A stretch of DNA of 64,000 bases from the NCBI GenBank assembly GCA_945893045.1, contig CAMDEA010000020.1:1-64000 (forward strand), in the 5' to 3' direction. Source of the DNA: Planctomyces sp. SH-PL62 (GTDB lineage Bacteria > Planctomycetota > Planctomycetia > Planctomycetales > Planctomycetaceae). The translations under genes and the position numbers were made by a program. Below, one piece after another: positions 44,201-52,423 of this stretch (its first letter is position 1; the number at the start of each line of letters is the position of its first letter). Under the pieces are notes generated by a model, which was not told where the DNA came from, made no database searches, and was given only the letters and a program-made list of their open reading frames with translations.

Positions 44201-44574
44201 ACATCGTCTTCGATCTCCCAATCACAGTGTTCGATCAAGCTGTTGCCGTGTGCCGCTGGTGCATTCGCCGGCGCAAGCCAGCGCGACGAAACTGATCCCT
44301 GACCGCCATCGTGAGTGGCTCGGCGAATCTCCAGCAATCGTCCGCGATGCCGCACACGCAACGCGCCGATGCTCGGCCGTCGCCGCGACCACGGCTCAAC
44401 GCCGTGCGCTTCTTCGGCGGCAAAGCCGAAGAGCACTCCGCGAATGAACCGCCGCAAGGCCGACTTGCCGGACTCGTTCGCGCCGGAGATGACCGTCAAA
44501 CCGTCCTGTGCGATCGGCAACGACAGCTCGCTCCAGGGACCAAATTGTTCGATTTCCAGACCAGTGATCTTCAT
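41221..44574 (-). CDS. SbcC/Rad50-like (YhaN-type) ATPase, 1117 aa
   Basis: SMC-like architecture. The N-terminal half site MKITGLEIEQFGPWSEL has Walker A ISGANESGKSALRRF (about residues 25-39). Long coiled coils occupy about 190-980, broken by two adjacent hydrophobic helices (WVLGVLGFFAVGGIVLALLG and the IAGAAYALLGTVCGGLALSL region, about 525-580) as in YhaN proteins. The C-terminal half carries the signature LSGSTRELLLLAIRLAL and Walker B PLLLDDVLLTLDPAR. Start at ATG 44574, where the family begins; the frame extends upstream without support. The divergent-motif phosphoesterase lies upstream in the same orientation. Likely DNA-end or repair ATPase, membrane-associated. A hairpin and a GATTTGA tandem repeat are inserted in frame near 42.6-42.7 kb. 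Confidence 0.9.
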   Translation of the reverse strand: MKITGLEIEQFGPWSELSLPIAQDGLTVISGANESGKSALRRFIRGVLFGFAAEEAHGVEPWSRRRPSIGALRVRHRGRLLEIRRATHDGGQGSVSSRWLAPANAPAAHGNSLIEHCDWEIEDDVESTSSLEEAPTTLPLTDALSDLLGDLPEKLFDQIYSLGLRELHELSNLADDQVARAIHGETLGPFGQTLLGARDEMSDDAARLWDTARQNALPQLLTRYEQLSGQIATQEVRLQRYGEVVRLRRHHEQRLAELQSRRSQVQESLRGFTHIERVWMPWQRLRNLQAELLRLPRIDDFPEGGIARFDLIEQELQTALKCREALIGEAKQFHRDAKKVSVPRDLRRCSVAMRGLLDQREHTGRVEERARAVHATAKSKKEILDAAVQSLGADWTVAKLEALDTSVAAHYRLVEKARLFRRAVSKRNKWKQRLIHLSQLCQQQSDELDAAAKKLDGLSLEGALRRARQQRATPLAIPIARAVSTISTDDPEIEHLHSRIIELEQRRVSISRQLERLEPRLILPQWVLGVLGFFAVGGIVLALLGLATGFSSNAIAGAAYALLGTVCGGLALSLKLHFEQQVRDSLDAMNDELRENEARLREARETWQTLTGVESQISNLKSQISNLKFETSNPESQLASGSGEQSVGLNANGLLSHSNREDEVTVEELERLIELKREFASNQQKRAPRRDRHEAAAQELTTARQAWCETLKQLGLPESVRVSETFDLWQRLVAANELLKAFQTVEADFKRHLETVQTTRSRIVEVLHRLNRRDLEQRTTAEVFQVWDQDLQQLTATLQERLRLRREERRRRAEAAEYLEKIDDLRLQRSALLRQGCATDRGDYARRAIIVERHEQLLDQMDATKEELAEVGRTNPELAIVEDDLLRFDASQHAATLTNLRHEAQEIDDEIEQLHEELGRARQEIEQLEADDEPSDWLLDREIVRSQITAVAEEWLADEWTGQALDGIRTRYERICQPGILAAASRYFSRLTSGKYRTLWTPLRHRSLRVDDATGTTWCLDQLSGSTRELLLLAIRLALIDDFSRRGLDLPLLLDDVLLTLDPARAAVAAGELVEFAQRGHQVLFFTCHPHLTSLFTNAGCANLRLSQFSTAERLAG
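42612..42643. repeat. perfect hairpin inside the YhaN-like gene
   Basis: GCAGTCCGTTGG (42612-42623) and CCAACGGACTGC (42632-42643) are perfect inverted repeats around eight bases. Translated on the minus strand as part of a linker (EQSVGLNANGLLSHSN) in the coiled-coil region, frame intact. Confidence 0.8.
42673..42735. repeat. GATTTGA tandem repeat inside the YhaN-like gene
   Basis: About eight units of a 7-base word (GATTTGA and variants) in AT-rich contrast to the gene. On the coding strand this gives the repetitive peptide SQISNLKSQISNLK. It adds helix-compatible sequence to the coiled coil without a frameshift. Similar words form the intergenic repeat at 4905-5030. Confidence 0.8.
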
Positions 44575-44599
44575 CGAGTGCTCATCCTTGTGCGACTCG

Positions 44600-44680
44600 T
44601 GTAGGTCGGGCATTCTTGCCCGACCTGACTTTGTTTGAGCGGGATGGCGCTAGCCACCGGTCATCGGCGGCTAGCGCCGT
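44600..44680. repeat. two hairpins between the phosphoesterase-like and ATPase genes
   Basis: GTAGGTCGGGCATTCTTGCC with CCGACCT forms a hairpin at about 44601-44627, and GGCGCTAGCCACCGG/GGCGGCTAGCGCC a second at about 44646-44678. They lie in the 132-base gap between two co-directional genes. Either could attenuate read-through. Confidence 0.6.
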
Positions 44681-44706
44681 GCCGCTCACAATTGTGGTGA
44701 ATTGCG

Positions 44707-46305
44707 TTAAGTGTGTGCTCCACGGAACCATTTCCACCCGCGTCGGCGAGCCAAGCTGAATACGACCGACGCATCACAGCTTGGATTGGCGCCTTGAATG
44801 CGAGTGAAGAGTTCTCGTTCCATCGCCGAATCTCCACCCAGATCGCTCCAGGCGGATGATCCGACAACTTGCGCTTGATCGACTCGCCAAAAGTATTCGG
44901 TGGGGACGTCGAGCTGCTCATCTTCGTCCGACTCCGCGCGCGTGACGGCCAATTCCGAGGCCACCAGGCGGAAGAGATGTTGTCGCGGGATCTCCAGCGG
45001 CCAATGCACGTCATCGTCGAGCCACTCGATCAGTTCCGCCTGCATTGGTTCGCGAAACAGTGCCTCGAACAACGGACCGTGACCGCAAATCGTCCAACGC
45101 AGGAAGCAGGCTTGAGCGTGCAGAGCAGGTTGCTGTAGCCCAGGCCCTTGTGGCCTGGATGATTCATTCAAATTGCAGGGATCAACCGACCCACAAGGGG
45201 TCGGGCTACAGAGGTCGTCGTTGAATTGGCGATCCGAATCGTCCGCCGCATCACCGTACTCCGCGACCAACCGCCCCTGCTCGACAGGTTTCGACGTGAC
45301 GCCGCACAGGTCACGGCAGGCGGCTTGAGCACGGGACACCAACTGTTGAAACGTCGTCTCCGCATCGACCGGAAGCTCGAAGTTTTCCCAGCGCACCGGC
45401 GCGGTCGGCAAAAAACGGCAACGGATCACGCCATCACTGTCGAGATCCACCAGCGAGCAGCCGTGCAACCCCGACTCGTTCGGAGACAACCCTTGCGCGC
45501 CGCCAGGAAAGTGCATCAGCCAGTCGGAGCCTTTTGAGGTCGTTCGCTCGCGGCCGCCGACCACCGCCAGATAATCCGCTTGCGGATCGAGGCCCGGTTG
45601 ATCGACGCCATCGCGCACGATGGCGATGGCGAAATGATTCGGCCGCAAATCGGCGGGGGAATGCACTCGGCGAATCTCACGCCGTGCGGGAGGCCCGGAT
45701 TCGCTCTCCGCCAGCGACTCGCTGCCGTCGAGTTCGGGATCGTCGCTCTCCTCAATCAGCGCACTGTTTTTCGGCTCGATGTGGTCGAAAGAATTCTCGG
45801 CATCGTCCGCTTCTTTGGCTCGGCGTTGTGTGCGGTCAGCGTGAGGCTCTTCGTCGTCCCAGGCAAACCACGATTGCCGCCAGCTCAACGCACGGATCGA
45901 GGAGATCACCGAGCCATCGCGCAACACGGCGACAGGATCGTCAGACTCCGGCCGAAAAACGGTGACGTTGCTGGGGAGTTCCGGGAACTCATCCCACAGC
46001 GACGCGGGATCGTTCGCGCCGGGGACCAGAAAGACTTGAATGCCGGCGTCGGCGAGTTGCTCAAAACCGCGCCGCAGTTCGACGCGCGCTTTGATGCTGA
46101 AGTCGGAACTGTGCACCGTGTCGCCAGTGAGCAGCAAGAAATCAATGTCGTGTTCGAGGCACGCGGCCACGAGGTTTCGCAATGCCTGCGTCGTCGCGCC
46201 GCGTGTCAGCCCGCGCAATTCCGGAGCGATCGTTCCGGTGTCGCTTAACGGATGCTCGACAGACAGACGCGCCGCATGAATGAACCGCAACGTCTCATAC
46301 GGCAT
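44707..46305 (-). CDS. SbcD/YhaO-like protein with degenerate metallophosphoesterase motifs, 532 aa
   Basis: ATG at 46305 begins MPYETLRFIHAARLS, the position where SbcD/YhaO proteins start with FIH-T-A-D-x-H. The family motifs are altered. DxH is replaced by ARLS. GDxxD survives as LLLTGDTVHSSD (about 71-82). GNHD has become VPGANDP (about 105-111). GHxH appears as VVGGRERT (about 245-252). Loss of these metal ligands suggests a catalytically dead or altered protein that keeps the fold, perhaps as a structural partner of the adjacent YhaN-like ATPase. A palindrome is inserted in frame at 45134-45210. Family assignment rests on start motif, GD loop and gene neighbourhood. Confidence 0.75.
   Translation of the reverse strand: MPYETLRFIHAARLSVEHPLSDTGTIAPELRGLTRGATTQALRNLVAACLEHDIDFLLLTGDTVHSSDFSIKARVELRRGFEQLADAGIQVFLVPGANDPASLWDEFPELPSNVTVFRPESDDPVAVLRDGSVISSIRALSWRQSWFAWDDEEPHADRTQRRAKEADDAENSFDHIEPKNSALIEESDDPELDGSESLAESESGPPARREIRRVHSPADLRPNHFAIAIVRDGVDQPGLDPQADYLAVVGGRERTTSKGSDWLMHFPGGAQGLSPNESGLHGCSLVDLDSDGVIRCRFLPTAPVRWENFELPVDAETTFQQLVSRAQAACRDLCGVTSKPVEQGRLVAEYGDAADDSDRQFNDDLCSPTPCGSVDPCNLNESSRPQGPGLQQPALHAQACFLRWTICGHGPLFEALFREPMQAELIEWLDDDVHWPLEIPRQHLFRLVASELAVTRAESDEDEQLDVPTEYFWRVDQAQVVGSSAWSDLGGDSAMERELFTRIQGANPSCDASVVFSLARRRGWKWFRGAHT
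45134..45210. repeat. in-frame palindromic insertion in the phosphoesterase-like gene
   Basis: TGTAGCCCAGGCCCTTGTGG (45134) and CCACAAGGGGTCGGGCTACA (ending 45210) are imperfect inverted arms around a loop of about 30 bases. The minus-strand frame reads through it as a Cys/Pro/Gly/Asn-rich segment. This type of element is usually intergenic. Confidence 0.8.
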
Positions 46306-46515
46306 GGCAGACTCCCTTCCGCCGAAAACAATTTCAGTGCGGCATCCGTGCCGCGTTCGTGTCTGAGATTCGAGAGCCACACGCGATCGTGAATCGAATC
46401 GACCGGCAATTTCCGCGTCCTGGCTCTGCGAAGCGGGGCGGAATGTAGCGACCGGGTCAGATCCGCAAAAGACCGTTTTCCGGGTGACTCAACCCGGTCG
46501 CAACCGGCGACAAAG

Positions 46516-46611
46516 TAACCCGAAGCGCGAGCAAGGGCGAACGCTTCGCCGACGCATGGTGGCATCATCATTGTCGATGAAGCACCCCACCCTCGCTCAC
46601 GCTTCGGGTTA
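46516..46611. repeat. palindromic repeat, TAACCCGAAGCG family, copy 2
   Basis: TAACCCGAAGCGCGAGCAAG and CTCGCTCACGCTTCGGGTTA form the ends. It lies in the 416-base divergent gap (46306-46721) between the phosphoesterase-like gene and ftsH. The rest of the gap shows no gene; both promoters must lie in it. Confidence 0.8.
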
Positions 46612-46721
46612 CTTTACGCAGGCTCAACACGTGGTTGACCGGTTTGCGCGCAGGGCCGTACATTCCGATCAACATCTGCTTAATTCCTGTTGTGCCGACT
46701 CGGCCTGCCGCATTGCTCACC

Positions 46722-48764
46722 ATGTCGAATTCCGATGCTCCGCCTCCGGTCGCGCCACCTCCGTCCGGCTCGAATTCCAATCCCTCCAAGCGACCGGAGA
46801 AGAGTCCGTCGTCGGGGAACTTGTTTTGGTATTTGATGCTCGGCCTGGTGCTGGCCGCGCTCGCCACCTCGTTTCTGGGCCGGCCGCGCACCCCGACACC
46901 GCTCACGTTCAGCGAGTTCATGGATGGCCTGAAAGTCGATCCGGCCAAACCCGACGGACCGAAATACCACAAAGGCAACGTCCACGAACTGGTCTTTGAA
47001 CGTGGCTACATTACGTTTCAATCGCAGTCGGCCGAGAAGGACGCCGTGTCGCAAAAGGACACGAAGCTGTACTTGGTGCCAACCACCAATTTGTGGGAGC
47101 CGGATCAGAAGCTGCTGATTGATTTGCTCGAACAAGCCGGCATCCCACGCGGCTCGGCGAAGTCCGCTTCGGTGTGGCTCGAAGTCATCCCCTACATGCT
47201 CTTCATGGTGCTGTTCCTGGTGTTCTTCCTGTTTATGTTGCGACGGCTCGGCGGGCCGGGAGCGGCGATGTCGTTCAGCCGCAGTCGCGGCAAGCTGTTC
47301 GCTCAGGAAGATGTCAAAGTCACGTTCGCTGATGCGGCCGGCATCGACGAAGCGGTCGAGGAATTGAAAGAAGTCGTCGAGTTCCTCAAGACTCCGCAAA
47401 AGTATCAGGCCCTCGGCGGACGGATTCCGCGTGGCGTGTTGCTGGTCGGGCCGCCGGGCACGGGCAAGACGTTGCTGGCCAAGGCGGTCGCCGGTGAAGC
47501 GGGCGTGCCGTTCTTTAGCCTCAGCGGTTCGGACTTCGTCGAAATGTTCGTCGGCGTCGGTGCAGCGCGCGTGCGTGACATGTTCCAACAGGCGGGCACA
47601 CGTTCGCCCGCGATCATCTTCATCGACGAACTCGACGCCATCGGCAAAGTGCGCGGCAGCGGGATGCCCGGCGGGCACGACGAACGGGATCAAACGCTCA
47701 ACGCGCTGCTGGTCGAGATGGACGGTTTCGGTTCCGATCAAAGCGTAATCGTGATGGCCGCGACGAACCGACCGGAAACGCTCGATCCCGCCCTGCTCCG
47801 CCCCGGACGTTTCGATCGGCATGTGCTCGTCGATCGACCGGACATCCGCGGCCGCGAGGCGATCCTCAAAGTGCATATGAAAAAAGTGAAAGTCGACGAC
47901 AGCGTCGATATCTCGCGACTGGCGAGGATTTCGCCGGGCTTCGTCGGAGCCGATTTGGCAAACCTCGTCAACGAAGCCGCGCTGCTGGCGGCTCGCGCCG
48001 ACAAAAAGTTCGTCACGATGCACGAGTTCGAGGAAGGGATCGACCGTGTCGTCGCCGGACTCGAAAAGCAAACGCGCATCATTCCGGAGGATGAAAAGAT
48101 TCGCGTGGCCTATCACGAATGCGGTCACGCGCTGGTCGCGTGCAGCCTGCCACACACTGATCCGGTCCACAAGATCTCAATCATCCCACGCGGCCTCGGA
48201 GCACTCGGCTACACGATGCAGCGTCCGGAAGACGACCGCTCGCTGGCCACGCAGACCGATCTGCATCACCGCATCTGCGTTCTGCTGGGAGGCATCGCCG
48301 CCGAGCAGATCGTCTTCAAGGAAACGTCGACCGGAGCACAAAACGATCTGCAACGCGCGACCGACATCGCCCGCCGCATGGTCACCGAGTTCGGCATGAG
48401 CCAGAAGCTCGGCCGCGTTTATTACAGCGAAGCGCGTCGCTCGCCGTTCCTGGGCACGCCCGCTCCCGGCGACGCGGTTCACAGCGAAGACACCGTCCGC
48501 GAAATCGACCTGGAAGTCCGCCGTCTGATTGACGAGTCCGCCACCATCGCCCTCGACATCCTCAACGAACGCCGCGAAGTCCTCGAACACATGACCAAGG
48601 AACTGCTGGAAATCGAGGTTATGGACGCAGTCCACCTCAAACGCATCCTCGACGAACACAAAACCGGCCCGCAACTCGTCCCCGGTACGTCTGCGCAGAC
48701 GAGTGCCGAACTAACAGCGGAGCCTGGAGCTTCTGGCTTGAGAGACGGTAGCGGGGCCGTTTGA
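46722..48764 (+). CDS. ftsH: ATP-dependent zinc metalloprotease FtsH, 680 aa
   Basis: Membrane-anchored AAA protease that degrades misfolded and regulatory membrane proteins. Starting at ATG 46722 (MSNSDAPPP), a Pro/Ser-rich cytoplasmic leader precedes membrane segment 1 ([19 protein letters not shown], about 35-53). A short periplasmic domain and segment 2 ([15 protein letters not shown], about 165-179) follow. AAA domain: Walker [15 protein letters not shown], Walker [13 protein letters not shown], and [21 protein letters not shown]. Peptidase: HECGH replaces the usual HEAGH, and the third Zn ligand is in [15 protein letters not shown]. Pore motif FVGVGAARV. The frame can extend upstream, but without family support. 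Length normal. Confidence 0.95.
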   Translation: MSNSDAPPPVAPPPSGSNSNPSKRPEKSPSSGNLFWYLMLGLVLAALATSFLGRPRTPTPLTFSEFMDGLKVDPAKPDGPKYHKGNVHELVFERGYITFQSQSAEKDAVSQKDTKLYLVPTTNLWEPDQKLLIDLLEQAGIPRGSAKSASVWLEVIPYMLFMVLFLVFFLFMLRRLGGPGAAMSFSRSRGKLFAQEDVKVTFADAAGIDEAVEELKEVVEFLKTPQKYQALGGRIPRGVLLVGPPGTGKTLLAKAVAGEAGVPFFSLSGSDFVEMFVGVGAARVRDMFQQAGTRSPAIIFIDELDAIGKVRGSGMPGGHDERDQTLNALLVEMDGFGSDQSVIVMAATNRPETLDPALLRPGRFDRHVLVDRPDIRGREAILKVHMKKVKVDDSVDISRLARISPGFVGADLANLVNEAALLAARADKKFVTMHEFEEGIDRVVAGLEKQTRIIPEDEKIRVAYHECGHALVACSLPHTDPVHKISIIPRGLGALGYTMQRPEDDRSLATQTDLHHRICVLLGGIAAEQIVFKETSTGAQNDLQRATDIARRMVTEFGMSQKLGRVYYSEARRSPFLGTPAPGDAVHSEDTVREIDLEVRRLIDESATIALDILNERREVLEHMTKELLEIEVMDAVHLKRILDEHKTGPQLVPGTSAQTSAELTAEPGASGLRDGSGAV

Positions 48765-48851
48765 AGTTCCGATGCCCAGCTCTTCAGAAAAGCCGGGCAT
48801 CTTGGGGCACTGAAACACGCGACACGAAACATTGACGAGGTCGGTGACACG

Positions 48852-51800
48852 ATGCCCGCCATGACCGTTCGGTGTCCGATGTGCGACCGGCTTCTGGAAG
48901 TCCCTGATGGGGGCGGTGCCGGATTGCTGCCGAACCTGGCGAGCGTCTCTTGCCCGAATTGTGGCACGGTGCCGATTCCGGGGAATCAGGATCCGACGAT
49001 CGCCTATCAGTCGATGCAGGAACCGCGAACGCAGGCGCGAGTCGGTCACTTCACGTTGATCCGGATGCTGGGGCAAGGAAGCGCGGGGGACGTCTGGCTG
49101 GCGGAGGACATCAACCTCGGCCGGCAGGTCGCGCTCAAACTGCCGCGGTCGCGCGATCAAGAAACGATGAGCCTGCTGTTCGAGGCCAAAACGGCGGCGA
49201 GCCTGCGGCACCCGCATATTGTCTCGATTTATGAAGTCGGCCTGGAGGGAGATCAGGTCTTCATCGCCAGTGAGTTCATCGACGGGCTGACGTTGCGTGA
49301 TTTCTTGTCGGCGGGGAAGCCGGTGGTCGAGCGGGCGATTGATCTGCTGACGCGCATCGCGGAAGCGCTGCACTACGCACATCAGCAGGGGGTCGTGCAT
49401 CGGGATGTGAAGCCGGCCAACATCCTGCTCAATCAAGACGGGCAACCGTATGTGACCGACTTCGGCCTCGCCAAGCGGCTCAATGCCGATGTCACGATTT
49501 CCAGCGAAGGCCAGGTGGTCGGCACCGCGAAGTACATGTCGCCCGAACAGGCCAGCGGCAAGACGCGCGAGACCGATCCCCGGTCGGATCTGTATGCGCT
49601 CGGCGTGATCATGTTCGAGATGTTGACCGGTGACGTTCCTTTCCGCGGAACCGTGAGTGCTCTCTTGGCCCAGAAGGTGAATCAGGATCCGCCGACCCCG
49701 CGAACGCTCAACCCTTCGCTTCCGAGAGATCTCGAAACGATCTGCCTGAAGTGTCTGGAGCGCGAGCCTGGCAAACGATACCCGTCGGTCCTGGAATTGG
49801 CCGAGGAACTGGCGCGTTTCGCCGCAGGTGAGCCGATCCGCGCCCGCCCGATCTCGCGGCTGGAGCGGACATGGCGCTGGTGCCGTATGCGTCCTGTCGT
49901 GGCGGGGTTGGTCGCCGCGCTGTTCCTCAGTCTGAGCTTCGGATTGCTCGGCGTCATTTTCTTCTGGCGTCAGGCCGAGCGGAATGCCTCGGCCTCTCGG
50001 CACGCGTTGTACCGTTCGCAGATGAATCTGACGTCGGTGCATCTCGGCAACGGCGACATTGCCGGAGTTCGCGAGATGCTCCGCCGCGTAACCGCCGATC
50101 CCGAAATGGCGCGGCTGCGCGGTTTCGAGTGGAACTACTACGACCGGCTAACCGCTCCTCTGATTCCGGTCGCGAACCACGGCGATACCGTGACCGATGT
50201 CGCTGTCTCGCGCGACGGAGGCATCTGCGCATCCATCGGACGTGACCGACAAATTCGCGTGTGGGATGCGCGCACGGGTGATTTGGTACGGACGCTGGTT
50301 GTGGATGACACGGTGATTTTCCAAACCATTGATTTCTCGCCCACGACGATGCACCTCGCGTCTGGTTCGAGCGACGGATTCGTCCGCGTGTGGAACCCGC
50401 TGCAAGACGGCCGCGTGATGAAACAGATGCAGCATGGTCCGCAGGTGATCCTGGTCCGCTTCTCTCCCGATGGCAAACGACTGCTCGCGGCGGGCAGTTC
50501 CGGAGCGGTTCGAATCTGGGAGGCGGCCAACGGAACTTTGCTGGCAGAAATCCCGACCGGCAAACGAGGCCCCACCAAAGATGTGCGCTTCACAACGGAC
50601 GGCAAAAAGATCATCGTCGCGACAGAGGATGGCCATCTGCGCGTGTGGGATCTCGACCGTTTCAAAGAGTCGCCGACGCCCGACTTGGAAATCGAATCCA
50701 ACCCCGCTCTCGAAGCACTGGCCCTCTCCGACGATGGGCAACTCGTTATCACCGGGGACTACCACGGTACGCTGACGATTCAGTCCTTCGGAGAAACGAC
50801 GCAGTCCGTCCACAAATCGGTCTGGGGGCGGATCGACGAACTGGAGTTCCTCGCCGAAACGCCTCTGCTGATGGTGAGCGCGACCGATGGGCGATTGCAC
50901 TTTTTCGATACCAATCGGAAACAGGAAATCCGCACGCTCCACACGCACGGTCTGACATCAGGGTCGCTGGCTCGGTCTGCGAACGGGAAGTCGCTCGTCA
51001 TCGGCAGCGGCGACGGGTCGGTCACACTCTTGAAGCTGGAAGGTTTGACCACACCGACCATCTTGTGGCACGACAGCCCTGTTCGTGATCTCGAATTCCT
51101 TCCGGATGGCACACGACTCGTCGCCGCGTACGACACCGGGCAGCCGCGAATCTGGAACCTGGAAACAGGTGAGTCTCAAGCATTTGCTGACGGACAGTCA
51201 CGCGCTGCCAAGAGCATTTCCTTCCAGCCCAAAGGGAGACTGCTGGCGGGCGCGGGAGGCGGTCCCCATGTCGTTCTGTGGGATGTCGATTCGCAGGCTG
51301 TCGTTCGCGAGTTGCCGGTACCGCCCACGGGAGCTCTCGCCGTGCAATTCTCGCCGTCGGGTCAACGACTGGCGGTGGCCACTCGCCGCGGTTCGATTCG
51401 GATTTACCGCGCGACCGATTGGGATCAACCGCCGCTGGAACTGCCGGCACGCGAAGGCAAGGTGAATGCGCTCCTGTTCTCGGCGGATGATCGACTGCTC
51501 GTCGTCGCTTCGGACAACGGTGTCGAACTGTTCGATGCCACCAGCGGCACGGCTCGCGAGCCATCAATCCCATTGAAATCCGAACCGTCGGCGCTGCAAT
51601 TCTGCGAGGCCGGGCGTGTGCTCGCGATTGGCACGAACATCGGAGAGATTCATTTGTGGGACGTGCTCGCACATCGCCTGCGCCACGTCATCAAGGGACA
51701 CACGGCTCGCATCAACGCGCTGGCGGTGCTGCCGGGAAGTCAAACGCTGATCTCCGGTGGCCGCGATCGGCAGTTGAAGCTTTGGGACATCCCCACTGGC

Positions 51801-51968
51801 GAATTGATCGCCCCGCTGACCGGCCATCCCCGCCAAGTGTTTTCGATCGCTGTCAGCCCAGACGGCGGCACCATTGCATCAGGGAGTTTGGAAGGGGACA
51901 TCCGGGTTTGGAACGGTGGGCCAGCCTCGCGCGCCGCGATGGTTCATCGCCCATCGCTAAAGCCCTGA
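48852..51968 (+). CDS. zinc-ribbon Ser/Thr kinase with WD40 repeats, 1038 aa
   Basis: The N-terminus has two CPxC knuckles (CPMC at about 8-11, CPNC at about 34-37), a small zinc ribbon. Kinase domain about 65-330 with GQGSAGDVW, VALKLP, VVHRDVKPAN, VTDFGLAK and GTAKYMSPEQA, all catalytic residues intact. Membrane segment VVAGLVAALFLSLSFGLLGV (about 350-369). Then about twelve WD40 repeats to the C-terminus (for example IRVWDARTGDLV and LKLWDIPTGELI), presumably extracytoplasmic. Unlike the DUF4062 protein, these WD40 units are divergent from one another. The gene starts 87 bases after ftsH. Likely a transmembrane receptor-type kinase; ligand unknown. Confidence 0.92.
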   Translation: MPAMTVRCPMCDRLLEVPDGGGAGLLPNLASVSCPNCGTVPIPGNQDPTIAYQSMQEPRTQARVGHFTLIRMLGQGSAGDVWLAEDINLGRQVALKLPRSRDQETMSLLFEAKTAASLRHPHIVSIYEVGLEGDQVFIASEFIDGLTLRDFLSAGKPVVERAIDLLTRIAEALHYAHQQGVVHRDVKPANILLNQDGQPYVTDFGLAKRLNADVTISSEGQVVGTAKYMSPEQASGKTRETDPRSDLYALGVIMFEMLTGDVPFRGTVSALLAQKVNQDPPTPRTLNPSLPRDLETICLKCLEREPGKRYPSVLELAEELARFAAGEPIRARPISRLERTWRWCRMRPVVAGLVAALFLSLSFGLLGVIFFWRQAERNASASRHALYRSQMNLTSVHLGNGDIAGVREMLRRVTADPEMARLRGFEWNYYDRLTAPLIPVANHGDTVTDVAVSRDGGICASIGRDRQIRVWDARTGDLVRTLVVDDTVIFQTIDFSPTTMHLASGSSDGFVRVWNPLQDGRVMKQMQHGPQVILVRFSPDGKRLLAAGSSGAVRIWEAANGTLLAEIPTGKRGPTKDVRFTTDGKKIIVATEDGHLRVWDLDRFKESPTPDLEIESNPALEALALSDDGQLVITGDYHGTLTIQSFGETTQSVHKSVWGRIDELEFLAETPLLMVSATDGRLHFFDTNRKQEIRTLHTHGLTSGSLARSANGKSLVIGSGDGSVTLLKLEGLTTPTILWHDSPVRDLEFLPDGTRLVAAYDTGQPRIWNLETGESQAFADGQSRAAKSISFQPKGRLLAGAGGGPHVVLWDVDSQAVVRELPVPPTGALAVQFSPSGQRLAVATRRGSIRIYRATDWDQPPLELPAREGKVNALLFSADDRLLVVASDNGVELFDATSGTAREPSIPLKSEPSALQFCEAGRVLAIGTNIGEIHLWDVLAHRLRHVIKGHTARINALAVLPGSQTLISGGRDRQLKLWDIPTGELIAPLTGHPRQVFSIAVSPDGGTIASGSLEGDIRVWNGGPASRAAMVHRPSLKP

Positions 51969-52008
51969 GGGTGTGTTGAATATACCTCTCGCGGGCCAAT
52001 CTGACATG

Positions 52009-52064
52009 TAACCCGAAGCGTCAGCGAGGGTCGTAAAACACACCCTCGCTGACGCTTCGGGTTA
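52009..52064. repeat. palindromic repeat, TAACCCGAAGCG family, copy 3
   Basis: TAACCCGAAGCGTCAGCGAG and CTCGCTGACGCTTCGGGTTA form an almost perfect stem with a loop of about 15 bases, 40 bases after the kinase-WD40 stop. It is the most compact of the three copies and could serve as a terminator. Confidence 0.8.
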
Positions 52065-52116
52065 CATCGGCCACAGCGACAAATGTGTCAAATCTAGCCG
52101 CTCGGAGTATAGATTC

Positions 52117-52191
52117 CGCCATCTTGCTCGTCGGGGTGGTTCCCGCGCCCTGCGCCTACGGGACAGGAATGCTCAGCAAGGCTTCGATCGT
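52117..52191. repeat. half copy of the 40575 palindrome family
   Basis: CCGCCATCTTGCTCGTCGGG then GTGGTTCCCGCGCCCTGCGC and GCTCAGCAAGGCTTCGATCG correspond in order to the reverse complement of the right half of the element at 40575-40719. The other half is missing. The rest of the 455-base gap (51969-52423) holds a short open frame ending at 52354 that I cannot support as a gene. Confidence 0.75.
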
Positions 52192-52423
52192 GGTGGTCGT
52201 GACTCCGGGCGAAGTGCCCGCCGCATCGCCGCGAGCAGAAACGATCATTCCAAACGTGCTGATTGCGCAGGTTCGCTCCGTCTTCCCCCAATTCCTGACG
52301 GACTGGTCCGCGTTGCCTGCGGAATTGAAACCTATGCTAAGACAACGAGACTGACCGGCTGATGCCTCTGGTGTGCTTTGGCGATCGTCTCATCCACGTC
52401 GTCAAGCAGCGGGCGGTTGTCTT

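Noticed and set aside
52085..52354. Plus-strand ORF of 89 codons before the cyclase gene
   Set aside because: Its first third is a half palindrome and the remainder shows no recognisable domain; the last 40 residues might be a gene relic but I cannot support it.
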